This document shows, piece by piece, positions 20,792 to 28,909 of a stretch of 64,000 bases of DNA. Position 1 is the first letter of the stretch, and the number at the start of each line of letters is the position of its first letter. The notes below the pieces were generated by a model, which saw only the letters and a program-made list of their open reading frames with translations, was not told the origin of the DNA and did no database searches. This stretch comes from an uncultured Oscillospiraceae bacterium (GTDB taxonomy: Bacteria; Bacillota; Clostridia; Oscillospirales; Oscillospiraceae): contig CAKUGQ010000001.1 of assembly GCA_934654755.1 (NCBI GenBank), forward strand, positions 115,187 through 179,186, read 5' to 3'. Made by a program: the position numbers and the translations under genes.

Positions 20792-21691
20792 ATGAAAAAG
20801 CTGCTTCTGGTGGTGAATCCCTGTTCCGGCCAGAAAAAGGCGAAACGGTATCTTGCGGATATTGTGGATGTGTTCAACCGTGCGGATTTCGATGCGACGG
20901 TCTATATTACCGCCTCGCGCGGCGATGCAACCCGCCTGTGCGCCGAGCGTGCGGGTGAATTTGATCGCGTGGTCTGTTCCGGCGGAGACGGCACCTTCAA
21001 TGAGGTGCTTTCCGGCGTGCTGCAAAGCGGCGCGGAAGCGCCCATCGGCTATCTGCCCTCAGGCAGCACGAACGATTTTGCCAACTCGCTGCACCTGTCG
21101 AAGGATTTGCTTCAGGCTGCGCGCGATGCGGCGACGGGAGTGCCGATTCCTTTTGACGTCGGCCGCTTCAACGACCGCTATTTTTCCTACATCGCGTCGT
21201 TCGGTGCGTTCACCCGTGCGTCCTATGCAACCTCGCAGTCGCTGAAAAACGCACTTGGCCATCTGGCCTATCTTCTGGCGGGAATCAAGGAGATCCCGGC
21301 GATTTGCAGCCGCAGACTGCGATTTACGCTGCCGGACGGTACCGCGTATGAGGATGACTATATTTTCGGCGCGGTGAGCAATTCGACCTCCGTTGCCGGC
21401 GTATTGACGCTTGACCCGTCTATTGTTGATATGGCGGACGGGAAATTTGAGCTGCTGCTGATCCGCAAGCCCAAAAACCTCCTGGAGCTGAATGACTGCG
21501 TGCTCGCGCTGGCCACACAGGAATACAACACGCCGATGCTGACGCTTGTTCCGGTGCAGCAAGTGTGTGTAACCGCGCCGGAGGATATGGCCTGGACGCT
21601 TGACGGCGAACGGGCCGACGGACGCACGGAATGTACGATCGAAAATCTGCATCACGCCGTATCCGTGCTGCTGCCGGAGGGAAGCGTATGA
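20792..21691 (+). CDS. Diacylglycerol kinase-like lipid kinase
   Basis: A 299-residue soluble lipid kinase of the DagK/YegS family, which phosphorylates diacylglycerol or related lipids. The N-terminal LLLVVNPCSGQKKAK and the nucleotide-binding VVCSGGDGTFNEVLSG are diagnostic. GYLPSGSTNDFANSL is the third conserved block. In Gram-positive bacteria this activity recycles diacylglycerol from lipoteichoic acid synthesis. Start follows AAGGGGGAAAACGGAT. The stop overlaps the next gene by ATGA. Confidence 0.92.
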   Translation: MKKLLLVVNPCSGQKKAKRYLADIVDVFNRADFDATVYITASRGDATRLCAERAGEFDRVVCSGGDGTFNEVLSGVLQSGAEAPIGYLPSGSTNDFANSLHLSKDLLQAARDAATGVPIPFDVGRFNDRYFSYIASFGAFTRASYATSQSLKNALGHLAYLLAGIKEIPAICSRRLRFTLPDGTAYEDDYIFGAVSNSTSVAGVLTLDPSIVDMADGKFELLLIRKPKNLLELNDCVLALATQEYNTPMLTLVPVQQVCVTAPEDMAWTLDGERADGRTECTIENLHHAVSVLLPEGSV

Positions 21692-22152
21692 AAAATACCA
21701 CTTTATGCTATATCGAATCCGGTGGTGCGTATCTGCTGCTCCACCGCATCAAAAAGGAAAACGATTTGAATCGCGATAAGTGGGTCGGCATCGGCGGGAA
21801 ATTCGAAGAAAATGAAAGTCCTGAGGATTGTCTGCTGCGCGAGGTTCGCGAGGAAACGGGCCTGGAACTGACAAATTACCGTTACTGTGGTATTGTTACA
21901 TTTGTCTCCGACCGCTGGGAAGGTGAGTATATGCATCTGTTCCATGCGACGGGCTTTCACGGTGCGATGCACGACTGTGACGAGGGTGTGCTGGAATGGG
22001 TGCCAAAGGCGGAATTTGCAAAGCTCCCGCAATGGGAAGGCGACCGTATTTTCCTTCGGCTCATGGAGCAGGGGACGTCGTTCTTCTCTCTGAAGCTCGT
22101 CTATAAGGGTGACGTCTTACAAAGCGCCGTGCTGAACGGAAAGAAGATTTAA
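21688..22152 (+). CDS. Nudix hydrolase, MutT-like
   Basis: A 154-residue Nudix protein with a full box (GGKFEENESPEDCLLREVRE, then ETGLEL). It resembles 8-oxo-dGTP diphosphatases of the MutT/YjhB group that cleanse the nucleotide pool; substrate not proven. The open frame starts earlier, but the ATG at 21688 overlaps the lipid kinase stop and begins the conserved domain (MKNTTLCYIES). Confidence 0.88.
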   Translation: MKNTTLCYIESGGAYLLLHRIKKENDLNRDKWVGIGGKFEENESPEDCLLREVREETGLELTNYRYCGIVTFVSDRWEGEYMHLFHATGFHGAMHDCDEGVLEWVPKAEFAKLPQWEGDRIFLRLMEQGTSFFSLKLVYKGDVLQSAVLNGKKI

Positions 22153-22227
22153 GAGAGTTTTTTCGCGCCGCGCAGGCTTGAAGTCATAGTTTTGTGCCCG
22201 TCCCGATAAAATCTACGGGGTGATGGG

Positions 22228-23781
22228 ATGGAAAAACGGACTTCGATCCTGGGCGGCGCGCTGCTTCTGACGGCGGCAAATCTGCTCATGCGATGGATCT
22301 CAATCCAGTTTAACGTATATATCTCCGGGCAGATTGGTGCGGCGGGGCTGGGTCTTTTGCAGCTGATCTCGACCGTCGGCTTTTTTGCGATTCTGCTCGG
22401 TACCTCCGGCGTGCGCGTAGCGGCGATGACGCTTGCGGCCGAGGAATTCGGCCACGGACGTCCTGGTGGTGTCTGCGCCGCCGTGCGCATCGCACTGCGC
22501 TTGGTCTGCATACTGAGCTTTTTGGCAGGTGCGGCGTTGGTTCTTTTGGCGAAGCCGATTGCGGTCGGACTGCTGCGCGACGCCAATGCCGCCCTGAGTC
22601 TGCGTGCGATGGGGCTGCTGCTGCCCTTCGGCTGTCTGTGCGGGGTGATGACGGGCTATTTCACTGCGGGGGCGCGTATCGGCGAGCTTGTGACCATTGA
22701 GATTGCCGAGCGATTGGTTTCCGTCGGCATTACGGTGGCACTGCTGCGCTTCTGGGCGGGAACGGACATTTCCCGTGCCTGCTGTGCGATCACGCTTGGC
22801 AGCTCGCTGGGCTGCGTGTTTGATTTTGCGCTGCTCTATGCACGTTTCCGCCGCAGAATGCGCGGAATTGCGCCGCAAAGCGAGGGGATTCGCCGTCGTT
22901 TGACGCACTTAAGCGTCCCGCTGGCGCTCAACGACTACCTTCGTGCCGGACTGAACACGGCGGAGCAGCTACTGATTCCCTTCGGGCTGTCATATTTTGC
23001 CGGTTCGACCGAGCAGGCAATGGCGGATTACGGGACGATCCATGCGATGGTTTTTCCGGTGCTGATGTTTCCGGCTGCGATTCTGTATTCCGTCTCCGAC
23101 CTGCTCATTCCGGAGCTTTCGCGCAGCCGTGCGCGCGGCCGGAGGCGGCGCATCATCGATCTGACAGACAAATGCATTCGTATGACGCTGCTGTTCTGCG
23201 CGGCGGTGTCCGGCGTCATGCTGCTCGGTGCGCCGCAGCTCGGCGAACTGGTTTGCCGCAGCGAGAGCGCAGGCCGTTACCTGCGGGTATTTGCACCGAT
23301 GATCCTGATGCTCTATCTCGACGCAATCGTTGACGGAATGCTCAAGGGGCTGGCGGAGCAATTGAGCTGCGTACGCTACAACACATTTACGTCGCTGCTG
23401 GATGTGATACTGCTGCTGCTCCTGCTCCCGCGCCTCGGTGTGGGCGGTTATGTGCTGAGCTTTGCGCTGACGCATGGGATCAATCTCTGGCTGAGCCTGC
23501 GCAGATTGCTGAAGGTGACGGGACATCGCCCGCGCATATCGGACTTTCTGCGCCCGCTGGGCGCGATGCTTCCGGCTTTGGCCGCTGCGGCGCTGGTGCC
23601 GCTCGGCGGCGGGGCGCTGCGTGTACTTTTGCTGCGCAGCGGGGTATATCTATTGCTGCTTACTGCGCTTGTGCTGCTCTTTGGTGCGCTGCGCGTGGAC
23701 GACTGTGCATGGCTGCGCCGCGTGTTTCTGCGCCTGCGCCGCCGGGAGGATGAGACAAAAAACGACCGGTCTGCCGCCTGA
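22228..23781 (+). CDS. SpoVB-like polysaccharide flippase
   Basis: A 517-residue polytopic protein with about 13-14 hydrophobic segments of the MOP superfamily, resembling stage V sporulation protein B and related lipid-linked precursor flippases. It begins RTSILGGALLLTAANLLMR, and the polysaccharide-synthesis C-terminal domain starts around ILYSVSDLLIPELS. SpoVB-type flippases move lipid-linked peptidoglycan precursors or act in spore cortex synthesis. No other sporulation gene lies nearby. Start follows CGGGGTGATGGG. Its stop codon lies within the loop of the terminator at 23763-23792. Confidence 0.85.
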   Translation: MEKRTSILGGALLLTAANLLMRWISIQFNVYISGQIGAAGLGLLQLISTVGFFAILLGTSGVRVAAMTLAAEEFGHGRPGGVCAAVRIALRLVCILSFLAGAALVLLAKPIAVGLLRDANAALSLRAMGLLLPFGCLCGVMTGYFTAGARIGELVTIEIAERLVSVGITVALLRFWAGTDISRACCAITLGSSLGCVFDFALLYARFRRRMRGIAPQSEGIRRRLTHLSVPLALNDYLRAGLNTAEQLLIPFGLSYFAGSTEQAMADYGTIHAMVFPVLMFPAAILYSVSDLLIPELSRSRARGRRRRIIDLTDKCIRMTLLFCAAVSGVMLLGAPQLGELVCRSESAGRYLRVFAPMILMLYLDAIVDGMLKGLAEQLSCVRYNTFTSLLDVILLLLLLPRLGVGGYVLSFALTHGINLWLSLRRLLKVTGHRPRISDFLRPLGAMLPALAAAALVPLGGGALRVLLLRSGVYLLLLTALVLLFGALRVDDCAWLRRVFLRLRRREDETKNDRSAA

Positions 23782-23792
23782 CAGACCGGTCG
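23763..23792 (-). terminator. Shared terminator between convergent genes
   Basis: Perfect 11-bp stem (CGACCGGTCTG and complement) with an 8-base loop. On the minus strand it is followed by TTTTTTGTC, so it clearly ends the DUF5684-like gene. It overlaps the flippase stop on the plus strand. Confidence 0.85.
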
Positions 23793-23807
23793 AAGCTTTG
23801 CTGCGTA

Positions 23808-24275
23808 TCAGTCGTTGCCGATATAGTCGGGGTCGACGAAAGCGAGAATGGGGTAGAACACGACCGGCAGGAAGAAAAGGCCGATCGCGAAGCCGACACC
23901 GTGGCCAAAGACTCGGGAGAGCTTAATGGTTTTCATGAGCCTGATGACGGGGACGGAGAAGGAAATGATGTCCCCCAGCCAGCCCGCATCCGTCACGCGG
24001 GAAATGATGCCGCTGAGGACGGGTACACTGAGAAGAATAAAGAACCACAGGGGCTTCCAGCAGATCTTATACATGATGTAGGAGTTGTAAACGGGGATGA
24101 AGATCTTCCAGCCGCTCTGACCGGGCATGGTGAAGATTTTCCAGTACGAAACGATCATGAGCACGACGACGGCAACGGTGACCAGTGCGTACAGGATCCG
24201 CAGAACCGATGTAGTATCGAGCAGCTTTTTCAGAAAGCCGGTAAACATCAAGTTCTTCCCCCAAAAACCGAACAT
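23808..24275 (-). CDS. DUF5684-like membrane protein
   Basis: A 155-residue membrane protein with about four hydrophobic helices. The segment GQSGWKIFIPVYNSYIMYKICWKP is the feature that suggests DUF5684, a family of uncharacterised small membrane proteins often linked to signal peptidases. No catalytic residues are recognised. Start set at 24275 where AAAGGAG sits at good spacing; upstream in-frame ATGs have none. Function unknown. Confidence 0.8.
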   Translation of the reverse strand: MFGFWGKNLMFTGFLKKLLDTTSVLRILYALVTVAVVVLMIVSYWKIFTMPGQSGWKIFIPVYNSYIMYKICWKPLWFFILLSVPVLSGIISRVTDAGWLGDIISFSVPVIRLMKTIKLSRVFGHGVGFAIGLFFLPVVFYPILAFVDPDYIGND

Positions 24276-24392
24276 AAAATGGCTCCTTTCCTTAGGACTG
24301 GTTGGCAAATATCTGCTTTCAGTATAAAGGAAAGGCTCAGAAAAAACAAGCGAAATTCGACGGAATTGTAAAGGAAATGCAGACGGATGCGC

Positions 24393-24623
24393 TTATTCGT
24401 CGCCGATTGCGCGTTCTACGGCGGCCATCAGCTCGCTCGGGCGCATCCTCAGGGCAATGGCCAGGCGGTAGAAGGTGTCGAGCGTCGGTCGGCGTTCGCC
24501 GCGTTCGATGGCACTCAGGTGGGTGCGGCCGATGCCCGCCAGACCGCTGACAACCTCCTGCGACAGATGCTTCTGCTCGCGAAGACACTGGATCACTTTT
24601 CCGACGACGGCAGCGTCAAGCAT
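24393..24623 (-). CDS. XRE-family transcriptional regulator
   Basis: A 76-residue single-domain helix-turn-helix protein (LREQKHLSQEVVSGLAGIGRTHLSAIERGERRPTLDTFYRLA region) of the Cro/CI/XRE type. ATG at 24623 follows AAAGGAGG. It is divergent from the pilin-like gene. A 14-bp palindrome inside that gene's promoter is a plausible operator, so this protein may be the pilin repressor (inference). Confidence 0.9.
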   Translation of the reverse strand: MLDAAVVGKVIQCLREQKHLSQEVVSGLAGIGRTHLSAIERGERRPTLDTFYRLAIALRMRPSELMAAVERAIGDE

Positions 24624-24691
24624 TCGACCACCTCCTTTGACTCTCCGAAGGATAGTGTAAGGCATTTTTGCGGATTTTATGAATACAAATG

Positions 24692-24720
24692 TTGACAAGC
24701 GAACACATATGTGTTATACT
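24692..24720 (+). promoter_or_regulatory. Pilin promoter with palindromic operator
   Basis: Perfect TTGACA, 17 bases, TATACT. The spacer carries the perfect 14-bp palindrome AACACATATGTGTT (24702-24715), which touches the -10 box. A repressor bound here would block RNA polymerase. Confidence 0.75.
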
Positions 24721-24775
24721 TTTTTCACCGGGTCGGGCAACCGGCCGAAAAATCTTATTACAAGGAGAGGATCTT

Positions 24776-25123
24776 ATGAGAAAGACCCGCAAAAAGGGCT
24801 TTACCATCGTAGAGCTCGTCATCGTCATCGCCGTCATCGCAATTCTTGCAGCAGTGCTGATTCCGACGTTTACGAATGTCATTAACAAGTCTAAAGAATC
24901 TGCGTCCATGCAGGAAGCAAGAGCGGTTTGGTACAACTATATTGCATCACTGTCGCCGAGTCAGTTGGAGGGCCTTAACGGTATGAATGGCACAATCGAA
25001 TATGATGGTTTCCATTTTGTTGTTAAAAACGGAACTTTTACGGCTGCTACGAAAACTGCTGCTGAAAGTGTAACATGGGTCACGGGCAGTGACGGCCAGA
25101 TTCCGACTGAAACACAACAATAA
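24776..25123 (+). CDS. Type IV pilin-like protein (prepilin)
   Basis: A 115-residue protein with a classic class III signal: a short basic leader (MRKTRKKG), then FTIVELVIVIAVIAIL, i.e. the G/F prepilin peptidase site with E at +5 and a hydrophobic helix. The small C-terminal part has no cysteines and ends in a Gln/Thr-rich tail. No assembly ATPase, platform protein or prepilin peptidase gene is nearby, so processing would rely on machinery elsewhere. Start follows AAGGAGAGG. The promoter is strong and apparently repressor-controlled. Confidence 0.9.
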   Translation: MRKTRKKGFTIVELVIVIAVIAILAAVLIPTFTNVINKSKESASMQEARAVWYNYIASLSPSQLEGLNGMNGTIEYDGFHFVVKNGTFTAATKTAAESVTWVTGSDGQIPTETQQ

Positions 25124-25168
25124 TCCCACCTACTCGGAACTCTTTTTAATAGCTTCACCCCCGCGCGG

Positions 25169-25189
25169 GCGCCCGGCTTTGCCGGGCGC
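25169..25189 (+). terminator. Hairpin downstream of pilin gene
   Basis: Perfect 9-bp stem GCGCCCGGC with GCCGGGCGC and TTT loop, followed by a short T-run; probable terminator. Confidence 0.6.
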
Positions 25190-25231
25190 TTTGCATTTGC
25201 CGCATTGGAATGTCATTGCGGCGGCAAATGT

Positions 25232-25648
25232 GTCATTGCGAGACTTGCGTCAGCAAGTCGTGGCAATCTTTTGTACCGCACCCAAAGCCTCCCCTGTGCA
25301 ATGGCCCAGGCCACCTTCTCTTGCCCCTGCGGGGCAATTCACCTTGGGGGAGGGGGCGAACAAAGTGAGCCGGAGGGGTTGCCGAAGACGCAACGCTCTA
25401 TCCCCCCAGTCAGCTTCGCTGACAGCCCATCTCCGCGCTAAGAGCCGCCGCTGCGCGGCGGTTGCGCTTCGAAACGCGCCTGCGGGCGCAGCCCTTGCTA
25501 CAAGGGGGGCCTTTTCTGTCATTGCGAGGGCGGCTTCGCCGCCCGTGGCAATCTCCTGTAAGACCTTGCGTCAGATTGCCGCGTCGCTTCGCTCCTCGCA
25601 ATGACATACCGGAAGGTTGCCGCGTTGCTCCGCTCCTCGCAATGACAC
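25232..25648. repeat. REP-like repeat block
   Basis: This stretch has no gene. It contains at least four copies of a repeat with the core TCATTGCGAG...CGTGGCAATCT, in both orientations: 25232-25270, 25518-25556, 25573-25607 (inverted) and 25615-25648 (inverted). Each encloses a small hairpin. Between them lie other palindromic stretches such as AGCCGCCGCTGCGCGGCGG. Similar CATTGCGAG repeats are scattered in many gut Clostridia genomes. The rest of the gap 25124-25832 holds the pilin terminator and the promoter of the next gene. Confidence 0.75.
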
Positions 25649-25749
25649 AAGACGGGGATACCATGCCATTTTGCTCCATTCAACACCCAAAAATGACAAT
25701 TTGTATTGGTTTTTCGTCGGAACGGTTGGAAACTGTTACCGATTTGTTC

Positions 25750-25777
25750 TTGCTTTTTTTGGGGGGTGTGCTATACT
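25750..25777 (+). promoter_or_regulatory. Promoter of secreted protein gene
   Basis: TTGCTT, 16 bases, TATACT, about 55 bases before the start codon. Confidence 0.55.
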
Positions 25778-25832
25778 GCTGCTGTAAGCATTCCTGAAAT
25801 TGACCGGATATTTGCCGGAAAGGAGCGTCATT

Positions 25833-26408
25833 ATGTTCAAAAAACTGATTCCGTGGGTCGTGCTTGCGGCGGTTCTGGCGGTTGCCGTCCCCGTTGCGCT
25901 TGTCTCGGCGGAGAATACCGGCGACCTGTGGCCGGATGAAAACGGAAAGCTTGTCGGGCCGGACGTGCCTTTTGTGACGCAGGATGAGGCATACGAAAAG
26001 GAGCAGGCGCGCCTTGCGGCCGAGCGGGCGGAGCAGGAGAAATTCGGCGCTTTGACCGAGATTACCTCCGCTCCGCTGACGCAGCAGCAGACGCAGGAGC
26101 TTCGAGCCGAACAGCAGAAGAACGCGCAGAAGGCAGGGGAGTACCGGGCGCTTTTCGAGCGGGGAAGAGAAATTCTCCACCGCTATCTGCCGGAGTATCC
26201 GAATGAGGTTGGCGATTTGTCGCGTGTTGACCGGCATGTGCTTGAGGGAATGGTGCGCGTGCTGGAGACGCAGAGCCTGACGCAGGAGGAGCGGCTCACC
26301 TTGCTGCGCTGTCTCGCGGAGCATTATTGCGGGCTGCTGGGAGACGATCCGCTCCGTCCGCGCATCGATGCGCTGTTCTCGGACTACGAGGCGGCGGCGC
26401 AGCAGTAA
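25833..26408 (+). CDS. Secreted or membrane-anchored protein of unknown function
   Basis: A 191-residue protein with an N-terminal hydrophobic signal (KKLIPWVVLAAVLAVAVPVALVSA) that could be cleaved after VSA. The mature part is rich in Glu, Gln and Ala and is predicted to be helical, perhaps coiled coil (about 50-110: KEQARLAAERAEQEKF, TQQQTQELRAEQQKN). Two cysteines occur near the C-terminus (RCLAEHYCGLL). No family recognised. Start follows GAAAGGAG. It has its own promoter and terminator, so it is a single-gene unit. Confidence 0.8.
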   Translation: MFKKLIPWVVLAAVLAVAVPVALVSAENTGDLWPDENGKLVGPDVPFVTQDEAYEKEQARLAAERAEQEKFGALTEITSAPLTQQQTQELRAEQQKNAQKAGEYRALFERGREILHRYLPEYPNEVGDLSRVDRHVLEGMVRVLETQSLTQEERLTLLRCLAEHYCGLLGDDPLRPRIDALFSDYEAAAQQ

Positions 26409-26418
26409 TTGCAGATGA

Positions 26419-26447
26419 AAATTGCCGCCGGGAACCGGCGGCAATTT
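26419..26447 (+). terminator. Terminator of secreted protein gene
   Basis: Perfect 13-bp stem (AAATTGCCGCCGG and complement) with a GAA loop and T-run, just after the stop. Confidence 0.9.
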
Positions 26448-26472
26448 TTCTTCCGAAATTGCGCGAGATACA

Positions 26473-26501
26473 TTGACAGGCGAGGTATCTTGTGCTATAC
26501 T
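26473..26501 (+). promoter_or_regulatory. Promoter of the padR operon
   Basis: Perfect TTGACA, 17 bases, TATACT, about 85 bases before the padR start. PadR regulators normally repress their own operon, so an operator is expected nearby. Confidence 0.8.
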
Positions 26502-26585
26502 GGGCACTCGACAGACCGCCGTGCCGTCTGACGACAGCGCGGACGGCGGGACGGCGTCATCCGAAAAAGAAAAAGGAGGGGGACT

Positions 26586-26930
26586 ATGGCGATTTCTGCG
26601 GATCTGATCCGCGGTCATACGGAAACGATCCTGCTGGCACGGCTGATGCCGCACGACAGCTACGGGTACGAAATCAACAAGACCATCCGTATCCTTTCCG
26701 GCGAGCGCTTTGAGCTGAAGGAGGCGACGCTGTATACGGCGTTCCGTCGACTGGAGGAGCAGGGCTTTATCGAGTCCTACTGGGGCGGCGAGGCGACCGG
26801 CGCGCGGCGGCGCTATTACCGGATTACCGAGGCCGGCCGTGCGGAGTATCGGCGTCAGGCCGAGGCGTGGGCGGAGTCCCGCACGATTCTGGATCGACTG
26901 ATCCAATGGGAGGATGAGAAAAATGCATGA
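26586..26930 (+). CDS. PadR-family transcriptional regulator
   Basis: A 114-residue winged-helix regulator of the PadR family (DSYGYEINKTI, LKEATLYTAFRRLEEQGFIES, RRRYYRITEAGRAEY). Start follows AAGGAGGGGGACT. It precedes a DUF1700-like membrane protein and a DUF4097 protein with overlapping ends. This three-gene module is common in Firmicutes and is linked to envelope stress. The inducer is not known. Confidence 0.93.
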   Translation: MAISADLIRGHTETILLARLMPHDSYGYEINKTIRILSGERFELKEATLYTAFRRLEEQGFIESYWGGEATGARRRYYRITEAGRAEYRRQAEAWAESRTILDRLIQWEDEKNA

Positions 26931-27903
26931 TAGAATTGCAGATTATGTGGCGTTACTCTTTGCGGGTGCGCCGGATTCGCGGCGGATCGCCGAGCTGCGC
27001 GAGGAGATCCTGCAAAATACACTGGATCGCTACGATGAGGAGCGGGCGAAGGGAAAAAGCGAGCAGGCGTCGTATGACGCCGCCGTGGACGCCATCGGCG
27101 ACATTTCCGACCTGATCGGCGCGCACGATCCGCGCAGAAACGGCTGGCTGCTGGCGCTTGGCGTGGCGCTTTATGTTTTGTGCGTGCTGCCTGTGATTTT
27201 CTGCGACGCGCTGGGTCTGGCAGACGGCTTCGGCGTGGGGCTGATGTTTCTGACGGCGTCGGCTGCGACCGTTCTGGTGCTGCTCAGCGGCAGATGGGGT
27301 GTAACGCCCAGAGGCAGACGGCGTAGTCTGGCAATCGGCCTATATGTGCTGTGCGTTATTCCGCCCGTGCTTACCGACAGCTTTGCCGACGGCGCGCTCG
27401 GCGATGCCTTGGGCGTAGGTGGTATGTTCGTTCTGGCTGCTGCGGCAACGGCGCTGATGCTGCTGTCGCTCGACCGTGCGGTAAAGCCCGAGGAGGAGCC
27501 GCAGCTTTCCGTGGCGGAGAAGCTCACGCGCGGAGCGCCGCAGCCGAAGGCGGAGCGTATTTTTGACATTGTTGTGTGGTCGCTGGCGGGTGTCGGCTGC
27601 ACCGTCCTGTTGATTTTCGGTCAGTGGTATTTCGCGTGGCTGCCGTTCCCGATGGCGGCGGCGCTCTGCCGCACGGTGCGCGGCATTTGCCTGCTTGCTG
27701 CAAAAAAGGACGGATGGAGGCCGCTGCTGCACGGCGTGATTGCCATGTTTGTTCTGAAAACCTACTGGGACTTGACACGCGACACGGGCGCATGGCTGAT
27801 TACATGGCTTGTGTTTCCGATCGGCGGCTGCCTGGGCGGTGTAGCCGACGGCTTTTACGCACTTGTGAAGGGGGCAAAAAACCATGGTGAAGCAGATCGT
27901 TAA
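26923..27903 (+). CDS. DUF1700-like membrane protein of the PadR module
   Basis: About 326 residues. The N-terminal soluble part (DRIADYVALLFAGAPDSRR, EEILQNTLDRYDEERAKGKS, AAVDAIGDISDLIG) resembles the DUF1700/permease-prefix helical region found in proteins controlled by PadR regulators. About seven hydrophobic helices follow. The ATG at 26923 is chosen over the one at 26914 because GGGAGG is then at nine bases. It overlaps both padR and the next gene. Confidence 0.8.
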   Translation: MHDRIADYVALLFAGAPDSRRIAELREEILQNTLDRYDEERAKGKSEQASYDAAVDAIGDISDLIGAHDPRRNGWLLALGVALYVLCVLPVIFCDALGLADGFGVGLMFLTASAATVLVLLSGRWGVTPRGRRRSLAIGLYVLCVIPPVLTDSFADGALGDALGVGGMFVLAAAATALMLLSLDRAVKPEEEPQLSVAEKLTRGAPQPKAERIFDIVVWSLAGVGCTVLLIFGQWYFAWLPFPMAAALCRTVRGICLLAAKKDGWRPLLHGVIAMFVLKTYWDLTRDTGAWLITWLVFPIGGCLGGVADGFYALVKGAKNHGEADR

Positions 27904-28840
27904 AATTGTTATCTGCGGTGTTCTGGCGTTGGCGCTGACTGCCGCATTGGCGGGACTGCTGTTGGTCAACGCAGTGGGCGGACGTCTGGAATTGGGCGAT
28001 GTGACCATCGATCTCTGGCAGGACGACGGCGACTATACCGTCGGCGACGGCGAGATCAACGCCGACGGCATAAAACGGATCGAGGTACAGTGGACCGCCG
28101 GAAGCGTAACGCTGCGCCCCTATGACGGCAAGACCATTCGCCTGACCGAGCCGCAGGGGCTGGCGGAAAATGAACGTCTGCGCTGGCGTCTCGACGGCGG
28201 AACGCTCAGAATCCGCACGTGCCGCAGCCGTCTGTTTGGCCTTGGAAAGACGACGGATAAGCCGTTGGAGATTCTGATCCCCGATGCGCTCCTGGGCGAG
28301 ACGGGCTCCGCTGCAAAACTGGAAAGCCTCTCGCTGGAGACGGTATCCGCCGATATCCATGTTTCGCTGGAGGGGTATGCGCTTTCCTCCTGTAAGCTGC
28401 TGACGGTCAGCGGCGGGATTGACGCAAGCCGATACCGGATCGACACGATGAATGCGGAAAGCGTTTCCGGCAGCGTCAGACTTTCGGACTGTGCGAACGA
28501 AACGCTCACGCTGGAGACGGTCAGCGGAGAAGTATCGTTCGGCGGGGCGGTCGCGGTGAGGCAGCGCCTTTCGTTTGAGAGCGTCAGCGGAACGCTCAGC
28601 GGGGCTCTGAGCGCTGCGCCGAATCAATTGAACTGCGACACCACGAGCGGCGATATTACGTTGGCTTTTCCGTCGTCAGTCGGGTTTGCAGCCGAGCTGA
28701 GCAGCGTCAGCGGCGATTTGCGCACGGAGAATTTTACGGATGTGACGCAGACCGGAAAAAACTCCGTGCTCGTCGGTTCGGGCGAAGCCAAATTCCGCTT
28801 CGATTCCGTCAGCGGCAGCGTTCGGCTGCGCGGGGAATGA
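27884..28840 (+). CDS. DUF4097 beta-strand repeat protein
   Basis: A 318-residue protein with an N-terminal membrane anchor (about 1-28), then a beta-helix-like repeat region. The repeats follow the DUF4097 pattern, for example LETVSADIHVS, LLTVSGGIDAS, AESVSGSVRLS, LETVSGEVSFGG, FESVSGTLSG, DTTSGDITLAF, LSSVSGDLRTE and FDSVSGSVRLRG. Such proteins are anchored at the outer face of the membrane in envelope-stress modules (LiaX- or YvlB-like). The ATG overlaps the preceding gene by 20 bases. Confidence 0.9.
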   Translation: MVKQIVKIVICGVLALALTAALAGLLLVNAVGGRLELGDVTIDLWQDDGDYTVGDGEINADGIKRIEVQWTAGSVTLRPYDGKTIRLTEPQGLAENERLRWRLDGGTLRIRTCRSRLFGLGKTTDKPLEILIPDALLGETGSAAKLESLSLETVSADIHVSLEGYALSSCKLLTVSGGIDASRYRIDTMNAESVSGSVRLSDCANETLTLETVSGEVSFGGAVAVRQRLSFESVSGTLSGALSAAPNQLNCDTTSGDITLAFPSSVGFAAELSSVSGDLRTENFTDVTQTGKNSVLVGSGEAKFRFDSVSGSVRLRGE

Positions 28841-28857
28841 GCGCGATCCGTCAGAAA

Positions 28858-28887
28858 CGCCGGCTCCTCCGTTTGGGGGAGCCGGCG
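28858..28887 (+). terminator. Terminator of the padR operon
   Basis: 10-bp perfect stem CGCCGGCTCC with complement, 10-base loop, then CTTTTGT, shortly after the DUF4097 stop. Confidence 0.85.
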
Positions 28888-28909
28888 CTTTTGTATTGTC
28901 GGCGGGCGG

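Noticed and set aside
25089..25604. 171-codon frame across the repeat block
   Set aside because: It runs through REP-like repeats; the product is low complexity and resembles no protein.
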